DNA from: Pseudomonas entomophila
GTDB lineage: Bacteria; Pseudomonadota; Gammaproteobacteria; Pseudomonadales; Pseudomonadaceae
NCBI RefSeq assembly: GCF_013523125.1
Contig: NZ_JAAMQJ010000018.1
Coordinates: 1-64,000 of the forward strand
Length of the DNA: 64,000 nt
Reading direction: 5' to 3'
Shown here: positions 39,791 through 49,463 of the stretch, in pieces
How the letters are laid out: each line of letters opens with the position of its first letter
Position numbering within the stretch: position 1 is the stretch's first letter
Position numbers and translations under genes: made by a program
Notes under the pieces: generated by a model
Seen by the model: the letters and a program-made list of their open reading frames with translations, nothing else
Told to the model about the DNA's origin: nothing
Databases searched by the model: none

Positions 39791-40867
39791 ATGCCTTGCC
39801 CATCCATGTCTGTCCACTCTCTCGATCTTGCCGCGCTGGCCCTGTCCGTCAAGGACTGGGGGCAAGCGCTGGGCTTTTCCCACGTTGGCATCGCCGGTAT
39901 CGACCTGGGCGAGCACGAACATCACCTGCGTCGCTGGCTGGATGCCGGCCACCACGGCGACATGGAATACATGGGCGCCCATGGCAACAAGCGATCGTAC
40001 CCGGCCGAGCTGGTGCCCGGCACGGTGCGGGTGATTTCCCTGCGCATGGACTACCTGCCCGGCGACACCGCCATGGCCCAGCGCCTGACGCAGTCCGAGA
40101 AAGCCTACATCTCGCGCTACGCCCTGGGGCGCGACTACCACAAGCTGGTGCGCAAGCGCGTGCAGCACCTGGCCGAGCGCATCCAGGGCGAGATCGGTCC
40201 CTTCGGTTTCCGCGCCTTCGTCGACAGCGCGCCGGTGCTGGAAAAGGCCCTGGCCCAGCAGGCCGGCCTGGGCTGGATCGGCAAGAACACCCTGCTGCTC
40301 AACCGCAAGGCCGGCAGCTACTTCTTTCTCGCCGAGCTGTTCGTCGACCTGCCCCTGCCGGTGGACGAGGCCCAGGCCACCGAGCACTGCGGCCGCTGCC
40401 AGGCCTGCCTGGACATCTGTCCGACCCAGGCCTTCGTCGGCCCCTACCAGCTCGACGCACGGCGCTGCATTTCCTACCTGACCATCGAATTGAAGACCGC
40501 CATCCCGGTCGAGCTGCGCCCGCTCATCGGCAACCGCGTCTTCGGCTGCGACGACTGCCAGATCACCTGCCCGTGGAACCGCTTCGCCCGCCCGACCGCC
40601 GAAAGCGACTTCATGCCCCGCCATGGCCTGGAGAATGCCGACCTGGCGGCGTTGTTCCTGTGGGACGAAGCGACGTTCCTGAGCAGGACCGAAGGCTCGC
40701 CCTTGCGCCGTGCAGGATACGAACGCTGGCTGCGCAATCTGGCGGTGGGCCTGGGCAATGCGCCGTCCACGATCCCGGTGCTAGAGGCACTGCAGGCGCG
40801 ACGCGATCACCCATCGGAGCTGGTGCGCGAGCATGTGGCATGGGCGCTCGAGCGGCATGGGGTGTAG
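39791..40867 (+). CDS. queG: Epoxyqueuosine reductase QueG
   Basis: Last step of queuosine synthesis: cobalamin- and iron-sulfur-dependent reduction of epoxyqueuosine in tRNA. It is 358 residues from ATG 39791, or 353 from ATG 39806 (MSVHSLDL); I cannot choose firmly. Two [4Fe-4S] cysteine sets are seen, CGRCQACLDICP and CDDCQITCPWNRF, plus FVDSAPVLEKALAQQAGLGW. It is divergent from nnrD with 50 bp between. Its stop codon abuts the 16-fold heptad array. Confidence 0.94.
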   Translation: MPCPSMSVHSLDLAALALSVKDWGQALGFSHVGIAGIDLGEHEHHLRRWLDAGHHGDMEYMGAHGNKRSYPAELVPGTVRVISLRMDYLPGDTAMAQRLTQSEKAYISRYALGRDYHKLVRKRVQHLAERIQGEIGPFGFRAFVDSAPVLEKALAQQAGLGWIGKNTLLLNRKAGSYFFLAELFVDLPLPVDEAQATEHCGRCQACLDICPTQAFVGPYQLDARRCISYLTIELKTAIPVELRPLIGNRVFGCDDCQITCPWNRFARPTAESDFMPRHGLENADLAALFLWDEATFLSRTEGSPLRRAGYERWLRNLAVGLGNAPSTIPVLEALQARRDHPSELVREHVAWALERHGV

Positions 40868-40979
40868 GGCAAGCGGCAAGCGGCAAGCGGCAAGCGGCAA
40901 GCGGCAAGCGGCAAGCGGCAAGCGGCAAGCGGCAAGCGGCAAGCGGCAAGCGGCAAGCGGCAAGCGGCAAGCGGCAAGC
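40868..40979. repeat. Heptad microsatellite A: GGCAAGC x 16
   Basis: Sixteen perfect copies of GGCAAGC (112 bp) start at the base after the queG stop. Read on the minus strand the unit is GCTTGCC, a member of the same RCTYGYN heptad family as the arrays at 41110, 41790 and 41865. Perfection over 16 copies implies recent expansion; copy number is likely to vary between strains. Confidence 0.97.
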
Positions 40980-41109
40980 GTTGGATGTCGTGGCTCCGAA
41001 GCGTTCCAAACGGCAGTGACGCCTGCCTTCTAATGACGCACTGCTGCCCTGCGCCCCTCAACCTCCACCCATCCAACACCCTTACCTCTGCGTCAGACGC
41101 CCGCGGTCA

Positions 41110-41137
41110 ACTTGCAGCTCGTAGCTCGCCACTCACC
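41110..41137 (+). repeat. Heptad array D, degenerate
   Basis: ACTTGCA-GCTCGTA-GCTCGCC-ACTCACC, four heptads of the RCTYGYN type on the plus strand. It ends five bp before the stop codon (3' side) of the TRIC gene and faces away from array A. Confidence 0.6.
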
Positions 41138-41141
41138 TCCC

Positions 41142-41753
41142 CTACGGCTGATCGTTGTAATGGAACTTGGGCATTTCCCAGTGAAAGCGGATGGCCAGCA
41201 GACGGATCAGGAACCCGCCGAACAACGTCAGCAGCATGGATTGCTCCGGCGACACCTCGAAGTGCACGCAGCCCAGGTAGAACCAGGCGGCCGCGAAAGA
41301 CACGCTGGCATACAGCTCACGGCGAAACACCAGGGGAATGTCGTTGCAGAAGATGTCGCGCAGAATGCCGCCGAAGACCCCGGTGATGACGCCGCTGATC
41401 GAGGCGACCAGCAGGCCCTGCCCCATTTCCAGGGCGGTCATGCAGCCGATCAGGGTGAAGGCCACCAGGCCCAGGGCGTCGAGCACCAGGAACAGCGAGC
41501 GCAAGTGGCGCATCAGCGGCGCGATGAAGACGGTCAGCAGCGCCGCGAAACTGGTCAGCACCAGGTATTCGGGGTGCTTCACCCAAGTCAGCGGGTAATG
41601 CCCGAGCAACACATCACGCACCGAGCCGCCGCCCAGTGCGGTGATGCAGGCGATCAGCACCACCCCGAACCAATCCATGCCCCGTCGCCCTGCGGACAGT
41701 GCGCCAGTCATGGCTTCGGCGGTGATCGCGATCAGGTACAGCATCAGCAACAT
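41142..41753 (-). CDS. TRIC/UPF0126 family membrane channel
   Basis: 203 residues, about seven membrane segments, two internally related halves, each with a Gly-rich kinked motif (TALGGGSVRDVLLGHYP and GVFGGILRDIFCNDIP). The family is annotated as trimeric intracellular cation channel, and YadS-type members have been linked to glycine uptake; which applies here is open. GGAGG lies before ATG 41753. The gene is flanked on both sides by heptad repeat elements. Confidence 0.88.
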   Translation of the reverse strand: MLLMLYLIAITAEAMTGALSAGRRGMDWFGVVLIACITALGGGSVRDVLLGHYPLTWVKHPEYLVLTSFAALLTVFIAPLMRHLRSLFLVLDALGLVAFTLIGCMTALEMGQGLLVASISGVITGVFGGILRDIFCNDIPLVFRRELYASVSFAAAWFYLGCVHFEVSPEQSMLLTLFGGFLIRLLAIRFHWEMPKFHYNDQP

Positions 41754-41789
41754 GGCAGGCCTCCGACAAAAAGGCGCGCAGTCTACCTT

Positions 41790-41813
41790 AGCTGCAAGCT
41801 GCAAGCTGCAAGC
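41790..41813. repeat. Heptad array B
   Basis: AGCTGCA x 3 plus AGC, i.e. GCTTGCA units on the minus strand, 37 bp upstream of the TRIC start codon. It points away from array C, the same arrangement as A and D. Confidence 0.85.
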
Positions 41814-41864
41814 CGGAGCGCCGCCTCAACGTCCTGTCACACCCGACGCATCGCACCGCTGTCC

Positions 41865-41906
41865 GCTTACAGCTTGTCGCTTGTCGCTTGTCGCTTGCAA
41901 CTCGCC
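41865..41906 (+). repeat. Heptad array C
   Basis: GCTTACA, then GCTTGTC x 3, GCTTGCA and ACTCGCC on the plus strand: six heptads ending five bp before the orn stop codon. Between B and C lies CCTCAACGTCC, similar to CCTCAACCTCC between A and D. Confidence 0.85.
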
Positions 41907-41911
41907 CTCCC

Positions 41912-42454
41912 TCACACCTTGATGAAATGCTCACGGTAATGCCGCAACTCGGCGATCGACTCGCGAATGTCGTCCAGGGCCAGGTGGGTATTGCCCTTGC
42001 GGAACCCATCACGCACCGCCGGTGCCCAGCGTGCGGCCAGTTCCTTGAGGGTGGAGACGTCCAGGTTGCGGTAGTGGAAGTAGGTTTCCAGCTCGCGCAT
42101 GTGCCGGTACAGGAAGCGGCGGTCCTGACAGATGCTGTTGCCACAGATCGGCGACGTGCCCTTGGGCACCCATCGTTCCAGGAACGCCAGGGTCTGCGCC
42201 TCGGCCTCGGCCATGTCGATGCGGCTGTCGCGCACGCGCTGGGTCAGGCCCGAGGCACCGTGAGTGCGGGTGTTCCACTCGTCCATCCGCGCCAGCACCT
42301 CATCGCTGTGGTGGATGGCGATCACCGGGCCTTCGGCCAGGGTATTGAGATCACTGTCGGTGACGATGGTGGCCATCTCGATGATGACGTCGCTATCCGG
42401 GTCCAGCCCGGTCATCTCCAGGTCGATCCAGATCAGGTTCTGTGGGTTCTGCAT
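41912..42454 (-). CDS. orn: Oligoribonuclease
   Basis: DEDDh 3'-5' exonuclease that degrades 2-5 nt RNAs, including pGpG from c-di-GMP turnover, and is essential in many pseudomonads. It is 180 residues. Exo [14 protein letters not shown] (Asp12, Glu14) and the C-terminal [17 protein letters not shown] with the catalytic His/Asp are intact. ATG 42454 has GGAG upstream. It is divergent from rsgA, 136 bp apart. Confidence 0.97.
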   Translation of the reverse strand: MQNPQNLIWIDLEMTGLDPDSDVIIEMATIVTDSDLNTLAEGPVIAIHHSDEVLARMDEWNTRTHGASGLTQRVRDSRIDMAEAEAQTLAFLERWVPKGTSPICGNSICQDRRFLYRHMRELETYFHYRNLDVSTLKELAARWAPAVRDGFRKGNTHLALDDIRESIAELRHYREHFIKV

Positions 42455-42590
42455 GCTTTGAGGCTCCTCGACTAGGCCATTATGGTAGCCCAGTTGCGTC
42501 GCGCATGCGCCGTCGACACGTGCGCGATCGCAGGGGGTGGGCATGCTAGACTGCCAGCCGTTTATTTCTGCTCGCCACCACGGAACATTC

Positions 42591-43622
42591 ATGGCCAAAC
42601 GCCAGCTCAACCGTCGCCAGAACTGGCGCATCGAAAAAATCCAGGGCGAGCGCGCCGCACGTGCCGCCAAACGCGAACAGCAGGTGCTGCAGGAGCTCGA
42701 GGGCGGCGACCTGGGTCCGGAGCGGTTGGGCCTGGTGATCGCGCATTTCGGCGTGCAGGTCGATGTCGAAGCCCAGGATGGCGACGCGGCCGGCGAGCTT
42801 TTCCGCTGCCACCTGCGCGCCAACCTGCCCGCCCTGGTGACCGGCGACCGCGTAGTCTGGCGCGCCGGCAACCAGGGCATCGGCGTGATCGTCGCGCAGA
42901 TGCCGCGCAGCACCGAACTGTGCCGCCCGAACAACCATGGCCAGCTCAAGCCGGTGGCGGCGAACGTCGACCGGATCGTCATCGTCTTCGCGCCGGCACC
43001 CGAGCCACAGGCCAACCTGATCGATCGCTACCTGGTAGCCGCCGAACATGCCGGCATCCAACCGCTGCTGTTGCTCAACAAGGCCGACCTGATCGACGAC
43101 CATAACCGTGCGTCGCTGGAAGCGCTGCTGGCGGTGTACCGCAGCCTGGACTACCCCCTGCTGGAAGTCTCCGCCCACGGTGGCGACGGCATGCAGCGCC
43201 TGCAAGAGGCGCTGGACGGTTTCACCAGCGTGTTCGTCGGGCAGTCCGGCGTCGGCAAGTCCTCGCTGGTCAACAGTCTGCTGCCGGCGGCACGCACCCG
43301 AGTAGGCGACTTGTCCGACTGGTCCGGGCAAGGGACGCATACCACGACCACGGCACGGCTTTATCACTTCCCCAACGGCGGCGACCTGATCGACTCGCCG
43401 GGCATCCGTGAATTCGGCCTGATGCACGTGAGTCGCGACGATGTCGAAGCTGGCTTCATCGAATTCCGCGATCTGCTGGGGCGGTGCCGCTTCCGCGACT
43501 GCAAGCATGACCGTGAGCCGGGCTGCGCGTTGTTGGGGGCATTGGAAGAGGGGCGGATCCAGCCGCAGCGGATGCACAGCTACCGGTCGATCATTGCCAG
43601 CTTGCCGGAAGATGAATACTGA
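42591..43622 (+). CDS. rsgA: Small-subunit maturation GTPase RsgA
   Basis: Circularly permuted GTPase that checks late assembly of the 30S decoding centre. It is 343 residues: an N-terminal OB-fold, then G4 NKAD (163-166) before G1 GQSGVGKS (217-224) and DSPGIREFG, the permuted order, and a C-terminal zinc site [14 protein letters not shown]. The start ATG 42591 ([16 protein letters not shown]) is the family start. Confidence 0.96.
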   Translation: MAKRQLNRRQNWRIEKIQGERAARAAKREQQVLQELEGGDLGPERLGLVIAHFGVQVDVEAQDGDAAGELFRCHLRANLPALVTGDRVVWRAGNQGIGVIVAQMPRSTELCRPNNHGQLKPVAANVDRIVIVFAPAPEPQANLIDRYLVAAEHAGIQPLLLLNKADLIDDHNRASLEALLAVYRSLDYPLLEVSAHGGDGMQRLQEALDGFTSVFVGQSGVGKSSLVNSLLPAARTRVGDLSDWSGQGTHTTTTARLYHFPNGGDLIDSPGIREFGLMHVSRDDVEAGFIEFRDLLGRCRFRDCKHDREPGCALLGALEEGRIQPQRMHSYRSIIASLPEDEY

Positions 43623-43700
43623 AGGCTGAGGATGTTTTGGAAAACGCCAGAAGGCGGGTGTGGGAGATTCTACGATTTCTGCCAAGTGCTGATGTGATCC

Positions 43701-43815
43701 CAATCGCGGCCGGTCCGGCGCCCTGGCAGAGACTGCTCCTACACCCGTAGCCGCACCACAGTATTGCAGGCTATCGCGGCCCCCTGTGGGAGCTGGCTTG
43801 CCCGCTCCCACACCA
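43701..43815. repeat. REP doublet between rsgA and motB
   Basis: Two REP-like elements: CAATCGCGGCCGGTCCGGCG (43701-43720, extending to ~43745) and CTATCGCGGCC followed by CCTGTGGGAGCTGGCTTGCC (43771-43815). They occupy the 235-bp gap of two convergent genes; no separate terminator is seen. Confidence 0.65.
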
Positions 43816-43857
43816 GAACGTGTGCGCCTGCCAGCACACTGGCCGCGATCAGGGCGT

Positions 43858-44907
43858 TCACCCTTCTCTGGCTTCGTCCAGCTTCAGCGTGCCGTTGTCG
43901 AAGATGTTCAGCTTCTGCCGTAGCTCGCGCGGCTGCATCGGCGCCGCGCTGCTCTGATCGGGTGCGGTAGCCCCAGGCGCCGCCGGTGAGGGTACAGGCG
44001 CATTCGGCGCAGGCGTCGGCACTGCGCTGGGTGCAGCCTCTGGCGTGGCCGGGGCGCTCTGCTCGCCTTCGATGTCGCGCTGTGCCTTCTTGGTCAGGAC
44101 GATGATGTCGATGCGTCGGTTGACCGGGTTGTACGGGTCCTTGCGGTCGAACAGCGACGACGACGCATAACCCACCACCCGCGCCACCTGCTCGTCCGGG
44201 TAACCACCCACCACCAGCGCCCGCCGCGCCGCGTTGGCGCGGTTGGCCGACAGTTCCCAGTTGCCGAACTCGCCATTGCCGGTATAGGCCTTGGCGTCGG
44301 TATGACCGCTGACACTGATCTTGTTCGGCACGCCCTTGATGGTGTCGGCCATGGCCAACAGGATGTCCTCGAAGTAGGGCTGCAACCGCGCGCTGCCCAA
44401 TGCGAACATCGGCCGGTTCTCGGCGTCCATGATCTGGATGCGCAGACCGTCCTGGGTGATCTCGAACAGGATCTGGTCCTTGAACTTCTGTAGCTCGGGA
44501 TTCTCCTCGACCTTGTTCTGCAACTCCTGCAACAGCAGCTCCAACCGTTCGTGCTCCAGTTGTTCGGCCATGGTCTGCACCTGGTCCTGGTCCAGCTCCA
44601 GGTTGTCGCGCTTGAGCGGCTCGGTCTTCTGCTCAGGGTTGATGGTCTTGTCCGGCGACAGCTCCGGTGAGCCGCCCAGGTCGATGACGTAGGGCGTGCC
44701 GCTTTCCGTGAACCCGATCGGGTCCTTGAAATAGCCGGCGATGGAGAGCTTCTGCTCGGGCGTGGCGGTCGACAGCAGCCACAGCACCAGGAAGAACGCC
44801 ATCATCGCCGTGGCGAAGTCGGCGAAGGCGATCTTCCAAGCGCCGCCATGGTGCCCGCCGCCGAAGCGCTTGACGCGCTTGATGATGATCGGCTGATTGT
44901 TCTCCAT
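43858..44907 (-). CDS. motB: Flagellar motor stator protein MotB
   Basis: 349 residues. One N-terminal membrane helix contains the proton-accepting Asp30 (KIAFADFATAMMAFFLVLWL), followed by a plug/linker and a periplasmic OmpA-like peptidoglycan-binding domain (ISVSGHTDAKAY; NRRIDIIVL). The C-terminus is Pro/Ala-rich (~280-320). It anchors MotA to the cell wall. It starts three nt after the motA stop. Confidence 0.95.
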   Translation of the reverse strand: MENNQPIIIKRVKRFGGGHHGGAWKIAFADFATAMMAFFLVLWLLSTATPEQKLSIAGYFKDPIGFTESGTPYVIDLGGSPELSPDKTINPEQKTEPLKRDNLELDQDQVQTMAEQLEHERLELLLQELQNKVEENPELQKFKDQILFEITQDGLRIQIMDAENRPMFALGSARLQPYFEDILLAMADTIKGVPNKISVSGHTDAKAYTGNGEFGNWELSANRANAARRALVVGGYPDEQVARVVGYASSSLFDRKDPYNPVNRRIDIIVLTKKAQRDIEGEQSAPATPEAAPSAVPTPAPNAPVPSPAAPGATAPDQSSAAPMQPRELRQKLNIFDNGTLKLDEAREG

Positions 44908-44910
44908 GAC

Positions 44911-45762
44911 TCAACGACCGCGGACGGCTTGTTCCAGCTCGGCGAAGCTCGGGCGGTGCTTGGGGTACAGCACCTTGCGCCCGAACTCGACGGCCAGCGA
45001 CGGCGGCATGCCGGAAGCGGACGCCACCAGGGACGCCTTGATCGCTTCATACAGGTTCACTTCTTCCTTGGCATCGTGGGCCAGGCAGGTGGCCAGCGGG
45101 CCGAAGAACCCGTAGGCGGCCAGGATACCGAAGAAGGTACCGACCAAGGCCGCGCCCACGTGCATGCCGATCGCCGCCTGGTCGCCATCGCCCAGCGAGG
45201 CCATGGTCACCACGATGCCCAGCACCGCCGCGACGATACCGAAACCGGGCATGCCGTCGGCCACCCCGGTCACCGCATGGGAGGGGTGTTCGAGCTCTTC
45301 CTTGAGGCTCAGCAGCTCCATGTCGAACAGGCCTTCAAGCTCGTGGGGGGCCATGTTGCCGGTCGACATGATGCGCAGGTAGTCGCAGATGTAGGCCGTC
45401 ATGCGCTCATCGGCCAGCACCCCAGGGTACTTGGCGAAGATCGGGCTGGCGGCAGGGTCTTCGATGTCGGCCTCGACCGCCATCATGCCTTCGCGACGGC
45501 TCTTGTTGAGGATCTCGTAGACCAACCCGAGCACGTCGAGGTAGAACGCGTGGGTGAAGCGCGAGCCGAACATCTTCAGCGACTTCTTGATCACGTGCAG
45601 AGTCATGTAGCCAGGGTTGGCCTGGAGAAACGCACCGAAGGCGGCCCCGCCGATGATCATGACCTCGAAAGGCTGGATCAATGCCGCGATCTTGCCGTGG
45701 GAAAGCACGTATCCGCCGAGCACACTCGCGAATACGACGATGATGCCGATAATTTTAGCCAT
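44911..45762 (-). CDS. motA: Flagellar motor stator protein MotA
   Basis: 283 residues, four membrane segments and a large cytoplasmic loop that interacts with FliG. The sequence MAKIIGIIVVFASVLGGYVL and HPSHAVTGVADGMPGFGIVAAVLGIVVTM, which includes the conserved proline/glycine gate residues, identify MotA rather than PomA. It forms the proton-driven stator with MotB, transcribed together. Confidence 0.96.
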   Translation of the reverse strand: MAKIIGIIVVFASVLGGYVLSHGKIAALIQPFEVMIIGGAAFGAFLQANPGYMTLHVIKKSLKMFGSRFTHAFYLDVLGLVYEILNKSRREGMMAVEADIEDPAASPIFAKYPGVLADERMTAYICDYLRIMSTGNMAPHELEGLFDMELLSLKEELEHPSHAVTGVADGMPGFGIVAAVLGIVVTMASLGDGDQAAIGMHVGAALVGTFFGILAAYGFFGPLATCLAHDAKEEVNLYEAIKASLVASASGMPPSLAVEFGRKVLYPKHRPSFAELEQAVRGR

Positions 45763-45892
45763 GGTTCAAAGCACTTGCTGTCGTGGTCAGGGGGTGGGGC
45801 GGGCGCTCGAAAACGCTTCTTCTCCTTATCGGCAGAACTGCGCCAGACTATAGTCAGTCCAATCGAAAAGCCAGTTGAAGGCCGATACCAGA

Positions 45893-47428
45893 ATGCCAGA
45901 TGACGCCAAGGTGACCACCAAGTCCCCCGTTACGCTCGACGCCTGGGTCAAGCTGCTGGACGGCGTGCGCCTGCCGGTGCCCAAGGCCAGCCATGACCGG
46001 GTGCTGTCGGCCATCAACGACAGCCGGCGCTCGCTACGCGACATCGCCGACCTGATGCAGGGTAGCCCGGCGCTGGTGCTCAGCGTGATGCGCGAGGCCA
46101 ACCACTCGGCCAACGCCAGCCAGGCCGAGCCTGCGGAAAGCCTGGAGATCGCGCTCAACCGCCTGGGTCTGGAGCGCACGGTGCGCCTGCTGGCACGTCT
46201 GCCGGCGCTGGACGCCGATACCATCCCTCCAGTCCTGCGCCAGTTCCAGATGATCAGCCAGCATGCCAGTCAGCAGGCCAGCGGTCTGTTCGCCAGCCGT
46301 CTGGCCCGGCTGTGGCAGGAAATCCATTGGGGCAGCCTGCTGTTCCTGTCGCCCCTGTGGCCGCTGGCGGCGACCTATCCGGCACTGCTCGATGCCTGGG
46401 AGCTGCGAGTGATCCACAAGGGCGAAGACGCCACGGCAGTCGAGCACGAGCTGTTCGGCGTGCGCATCATGGAGCTGTGCCAGGCCGTGGCCACCCACTG
46501 GCGCCTGCCGGAATGGGTGACCCAAGGCTATCGCCTGTTGCTCGAGGAGCGTGAACAGCTGGTGCAGGTGCTGAGCATCGCCCGCGAACCCGAACCGCTG
46601 GTGCAGCAACAGCGGCTGGACGAAGAACCTGGCCTGCGTCGCTGGTTCAACCAGCCGGCCAACACGGTGCTGCTGGCCAACGGCCTGGCGCTGGCAGCGC
46701 AGGTCGGCTGGGACAACCCGCACCTGCTGCGCTGGCAGTTGCTCACCAGCCTGTACCTGCAGACCTCGCTGGACGACGTGCAACAGCAGGTCCACCAGCA
46801 GGCCGCCGCCAGCGCCCGTCGCCATGCGCGCAAGGCCCTGTTCCACCCGGCCGAGGCCCTGATCTGGCCCTGGGACCAGCGCCGCCCCCATCCGGACATG
46901 CTGACACCTGCGCCGCCCAGCGCCCAGGACATGCAGCAGTGGCGTCGGTTGTGCAACGAACTGCTGGCCCAGCCCAGCCCCTTCACCAATCTCGTGCACC
47001 TGGCCACCCAAGCGCGCGAAGCCCTGCTGCTCAGCGGCATGCAGCGGGTCCTGCTGCTGGCGCTGGACCGGGTCAACGAGCGCCTGCGCGTGGTGCAGAG
47101 CGTCGGCCTGCCGGCCGAGGCCACACGCCTGGCGTTGACCCTCGACCAGAGCCCCGTCCTGCAGAAGCTCACCGGTCAACCGGGCCAATTGCGTCTCACG
47201 CCCGAGAACCGTACGCGCCTGTCGAGCCTGCTGCCTGCGCCTCTATGGGCGCTGTGGCGCAGCGAGCACCTGCTGATGCGCTCGCTGGCCGTCAATGGCC
47301 AGGTGGTGATGCTGATGATCGTCGACCAGCATGGCCGCCCATTGAGCGACGTCAGCGTGCAGGCCGTCGGCAAGACCGCCCAGTGCATCGAGCGTGCGCT
47401 GGCCACCTTCGGTAGCCGCAACGCCTGA
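45893..47428 (+). CDS. HDOD domain-containing protein
   Basis: 511 residues. An N-terminal HDOD domain (~15-240; LPVPKASHDRVLSAINDSRRSL, SLEIALNRLGLERTVRLLA) is followed by a less conserved middle part and a GAF-like C-terminal region (~350-510; MQRVLLLALDRVNERLRVVQ). HDOD proteins act in signalling without a known catalytic site. Its position beside motAB suggests a link to motility or c-di-GMP signalling, but that is inference. I use ATG 45893; TTG 45875 is in frame. A TATAGT lies at 45848-45853. Confidence 0.85.
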   Translation: MPDDAKVTTKSPVTLDAWVKLLDGVRLPVPKASHDRVLSAINDSRRSLRDIADLMQGSPALVLSVMREANHSANASQAEPAESLEIALNRLGLERTVRLLARLPALDADTIPPVLRQFQMISQHASQQASGLFASRLARLWQEIHWGSLLFLSPLWPLAATYPALLDAWELRVIHKGEDATAVEHELFGVRIMELCQAVATHWRLPEWVTQGYRLLLEEREQLVQVLSIAREPEPLVQQQRLDEEPGLRRWFNQPANTVLLANGLALAAQVGWDNPHLLRWQLLTSLYLQTSLDDVQQQVHQQAAASARRHARKALFHPAEALIWPWDQRRPHPDMLTPAPPSAQDMQQWRRLCNELLAQPSPFTNLVHLATQAREALLLSGMQRVLLLALDRVNERLRVVQSVGLPAEATRLALTLDQSPVLQKLTGQPGQLRLTPENRTRLSSLLPAPLWALWRSEHLLMRSLAVNGQVVMLMIVDQHGRPLSDVSVQAVGKTAQCIERALATFGSRNA

Positions 47429-47474
47429 GCCTTGCGCTACAATCGCCCCTTCAACGTCCCCGTGGAGACTGTGG

Positions 47475-48284
47475 ATGCCTGACTTTTCCGGCCTGCCCCT
47501 GGTAATCGAACCGACCGATCTGCTGCCTCGGCTCGACAGCCCCGAGCTGATTCTGGTCGACCTGACCAGCGCGGCCCGGTACGCCAGTGGGCACCTCCCT
47601 GGCGCACGGTTCGTCGACCCCAAGCGCACGCAGTTGGGTCAGCTGCCGGCGCCCGGTCTGCTGCCCACCCAGACCGACCTGGAGAAGTTGTTCGCCGAAC
47701 TGGGTCACCGTGCGGACGCCGTCTACGTGGTGTACGACGATGAAGGCGGCGGCTGGGCCGGGCGGTTCATCTGGCTGTTGGACGTCATCGGCCACACGCA
47801 GTACCACTACCTCAACGGCGGCGTGCTCGGCTGGCCGAGCGATCGCCTCACCACCGACGTCCCGGCGCCGGCGATCGCCCCCGTGCACCTGCACCTCGAC
47901 CCGGCACCGACCGCCACGCGCGAGTACCTGCAAAGCCGCCTGGGCCAGCCGGACCTGGTGGTCTGGGACGCACGCGCCCCGGCCGAATACCGCGGCGAAA
48001 AGGTGCTTGCAGCCAAGGGCGGGCACGTGCCGGGCGCGATCAACTTCGAATGGACCGCCGGCATGCAGCACGACGACCACCTGCGCCTGCGCACCGACCT
48101 GGCATCGGTGCTCGCCGGGCTGGGCATCACGCCGGACAAGGAAATCATCACCCACTGCCAGTCTCACCATCGTTCGGGCTTCACCTACCTGGTGGCCAAG
48201 CACCTGGGTTACCCACGGGTCAAGGCGTACGCCGGCTCCTGGGGCGAATGGGGCAACCACCCGGACACGCCTGTCGACGTTTAA
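47475..48284 (+). CDS. Thiosulfate sulfurtransferase (rhodanese), two-domain
   Basis: 269 residues with two rhodanese domains; the catalytic Cys228 is in the C-terminal loop CQSHHRS. Such enzymes move sulfane sulfur from thiosulfate to cyanide or other thiols. It resembles the stand-alone rhodanese that precedes psd in pseudomonads. GTGGAG lies before the ATG. It ends 10 nt before psd. Confidence 0.9.
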   Translation: MPDFSGLPLVIEPTDLLPRLDSPELILVDLTSAARYASGHLPGARFVDPKRTQLGQLPAPGLLPTQTDLEKLFAELGHRADAVYVVYDDEGGGWAGRFIWLLDVIGHTQYHYLNGGVLGWPSDRLTTDVPAPAIAPVHLHLDPAPTATREYLQSRLGQPDLVVWDARAPAEYRGEKVLAAKGGHVPGAINFEWTAGMQHDDHLRLRTDLASVLAGLGITPDKEIITHCQSHHRSGFTYLVAKHLGYPRVKAYAGSWGEWGNHPDTPVDV

Positions 48285-48294
48285 AAGGAAACCT

Positions 48295-49158
48295 ATGAAA
48301 TCCCGATTGTTCATCCTCAGTCAGTACCTGCTGCCGCACCACCTGCTGTCGCGCCTGGCCGGCTGCGTCGCCGAATGCCGCGTGCGCTGGTTCAAGAATG
48401 CCTTCACCGCCTGGTTCGCCAAGCGCTACCAGGTGGACATGTCCCAGGCGCTGGTCGAAGACCTGACCGCCTACGAGCACTTCAACGCCTTCTTCACCCG
48501 TGCGCTGAAAGCCGACGCCCGTCCGCTCGACCCGACGCCTGGCGGCATCCTGTGCCCGGCCGATGGCGCGGTCAGCCAGCTGGGCCCTATCGAGCATGGT
48601 CGGATCTTCCAGGCCAAGGGCCACAGCTACAGCGCCCAGGAATTGCTGGGGGGCGATCCGGCGATGGCGGCACCGTTCATGGGTGGGGAATTCGCCACCA
48701 TCTACCTGTCGCCGAAGGACTACCACCGCGTGCACATGCCGCTGGCCGGCACGCTGCGCGAGATGGTCTACGTGCCGGGTCGCCTGTTCTCGGTCAACCA
48801 GACCACGGCGGAGAACGTGCCTGAGCTGTTCGCCCGCAACGAGCGGGTGGTGTGCCTGTTCGACACCGAGCGCGGCCCGATGGCCGTGGTGCTGGTGGGC
48901 GCGATGATCGTCGCGTCGGTCGAGACGGTCTGGGCCGGGCTGGTGACGCCACCCAAACGTGAGCTGAAGACCTTCCGTTACGACGAGGCCAGCCGTACGC
49001 CGATCCACCTGGAGAAAGGCGCGGAACTGGGCCGCTTCAAGCTGGGCTCGACCGCCATCGTGCTGTTCGGGCCGCAGCAGGTGAAGTGGCAGGACCTGCT
49101 GGGCGCAGGCTCGGTAGTGAACATGGGCCAGTTGCTGGCCGTGCCTGCCGAAGCCTGA
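48295..49158 (+). CDS. psd: Phosphatidylserine decarboxylase proenzyme
   Basis: Inner-membrane pyruvoyl enzyme that makes phosphatidylethanolamine. It is 287 residues. The self-cleavage site LGST is at 250-253 (cut between Gly251 and Ser252), splitting the proenzyme into a long beta and a short alpha chain; Asp90, His147 and the YHRVHMP region are present. AAAGGAA precedes the ATG. Downstream are only REP elements. Confidence 0.96.
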   Translation: MKSRLFILSQYLLPHHLLSRLAGCVAECRVRWFKNAFTAWFAKRYQVDMSQALVEDLTAYEHFNAFFTRALKADARPLDPTPGGILCPADGAVSQLGPIEHGRIFQAKGHSYSAQELLGGDPAMAAPFMGGEFATIYLSPKDYHRVHMPLAGTLREMVYVPGRLFSVNQTTAENVPELFARNERVVCLFDTERGPMAVVLVGAMIVASVETVWAGLVTPPKRELKTFRYDEASRTPIHLEKGAELGRFKLGSTAIVLFGPQQVKWQDLLGAGSVVNMGQLLAVPAEA

Positions 49159-49463
49159 GGGCCGTTCGACGGGTGGCTGAGGCGCTCGAGCCACCTGTCC
49201 TTCCGAGGGCAGCTTCACCGCCCTCATCGCGGGCAAGCCCGCTCCCACAGGGCAAGAAATAGCGTCTTGGTCTCAAGGCAATAATTTACAGGTCTGTGGG
49301 CCCTGCGGGCCCAATCGCGGCCGGTCCAGCGCTCCGGCAGGGACCGCTCACCCGCCGCGGTGGGGCAGGCGGTCACGCTCCCTGTGGGAGCGGCCCCAGT
49401 GCCGCGATGGGCCGCGAAGCGGCCCCAAGTAGATCAGCAGGACAAGGCCAGTGCGCCCGGCGC
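49159..49463. repeat. Intergenic REP cluster psd / serB
   Basis: 305-bp gap between convergent genes containing three REP-like elements: GCGGGCAAGCCCGCTCCCAC (49229-49248), CAATCGCGGCCGGTCCAGCG (49312-49331) and CCTGTGGGAGCGGCC with GCCGCGATGGGCCGCGAAGC (49381-49421). No gene is seen. Confidence 0.7.

Noticed and set aside
40781..41079. Repetitive heptad-encoded peptides (e.g. repeats of RLPLAAC or GKRQAAS)
   Set aside because: They are translations of the GGCAAGC microsatellite, with no start signals or conserved context.
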